Translations under genes and position numbers: made by a program
From: Gonium pectorale
Taxonomy: Eukaryota; Chlorophyta; Chlorophyceae; Chlamydomonadales; Volvocaceae
DNA length: 45,884 bases
Direction of reading: 5' to 3'
Assembly (NCBI GenBank): GCA_001584585.1
Contig: LSYV01000008.1
Span: 842,720-888,603, forward strand
In this document: positions 45,721-45,884 of the stretch, in pieces
Position numbering within the stretch: the stretch's first letter is position 1
Layout: each line of letters opens with the position of its first letter
Notes under the pieces: generated by a model
Told to the model about the DNA's origin: nothing
The model's database searches: none
The model's input: the letters and a program-made list of their open reading frames with translations, nothing else

Positions 45721-45884
45721 AGGCCCCGGTGGGGCCAATGCGCGCTGGGTGATGGTGGACATATGCTACTGTACACAGGGGATATGGTACAAGAGCGCGC
45801 CTCAAGATCCCATGACTGCTCGGGAGGCGGGTAAGCGGGTAAGCGGGCACCCACACGATAGGCAGGCTGCTGCCAGGACGCGTC
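45721..45884. other. Flank of the retroelement
   Basis: I see no supported gene. A short tandem (GCGGGTAA) is at about 45828-45846. The window ends here. Confidence 0.4.

Noticed and set aside
1..45884. CRISPR arrays, rRNA, tRNA and bacterial-type operons
   Set aside because: No regularly spaced repeats with unique spacers, no rRNA or clear tRNA cloverleaf sequence, and the genes are intron-rich nuclear genes.

Overview
The window looks like nuclear DNA of a volvocine green alga (Chlamydomonas/Volvox group). It is very GC-rich, genes have many short exons with GTGAGN/GTGCGN donors and pyrimidine-rich CAG acceptors, proteins carry long Ala/Gly/Gln/His homopolymers, and 3' ends carry TGTAA-type poly(A) signals. 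I joined exons by hand, requiring matching intron phase at each junction and using family similarity where I recognised the family. The species cannot be fixed from this window.

Layout from left to right. (1) 1-7225, +: the 3' part of a large, almost wholly low-complexity protein of unknown function (two exons seen, 5' end outside the window). (2) 7898-9322, +: a four-exon gene for an S40 / DUF584 'senescence regulator'-type protein. (3) 11530-18225, -: a 13-exon gene for an OMA1-like M48 membrane metalloprotease, with an unusually long insert between its zinc motifs. One of its introns contains a 65-base assembly gap, a perfect hairpin and duplicated G/C-rich repeats. (4) 19113-24234, +: a five-exon right-handed beta-helix protein with a long disordered N-terminal half. 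Its second exon carries a one-base reading-frame break. (5) 26360-31186, -: a six-exon, 1166-residue protein of a family I do not recognise, with a Gln/Pro-rich N-terminus and a compact Cys/His cluster. (6) 33425-42524, -: an 18-exon alpha-glucan (starch) phosphorylase with a putative plastid transit peptide and an ACT-like domain ahead of the catalytic part. (7) About 43750-45720: a decayed reverse-transcriptase retroelement flanked by two degenerate direct repeats.

The genes do not form a pathway. Pairs 2/3 and 4/5 are convergent, 3/4 are divergent across about 0.9 kb, and 5 and 6 are in tandem on the minus strand. The most interesting points are the ACT-phosphorylase fusion, the unrecognised gene 5, the insert in the OMA1-like protease, the S40-type protein in an alga, and the retroelement with long terminal direct repeats. 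I found no CRISPR array, rRNA, tRNA or bacterial-type operon.
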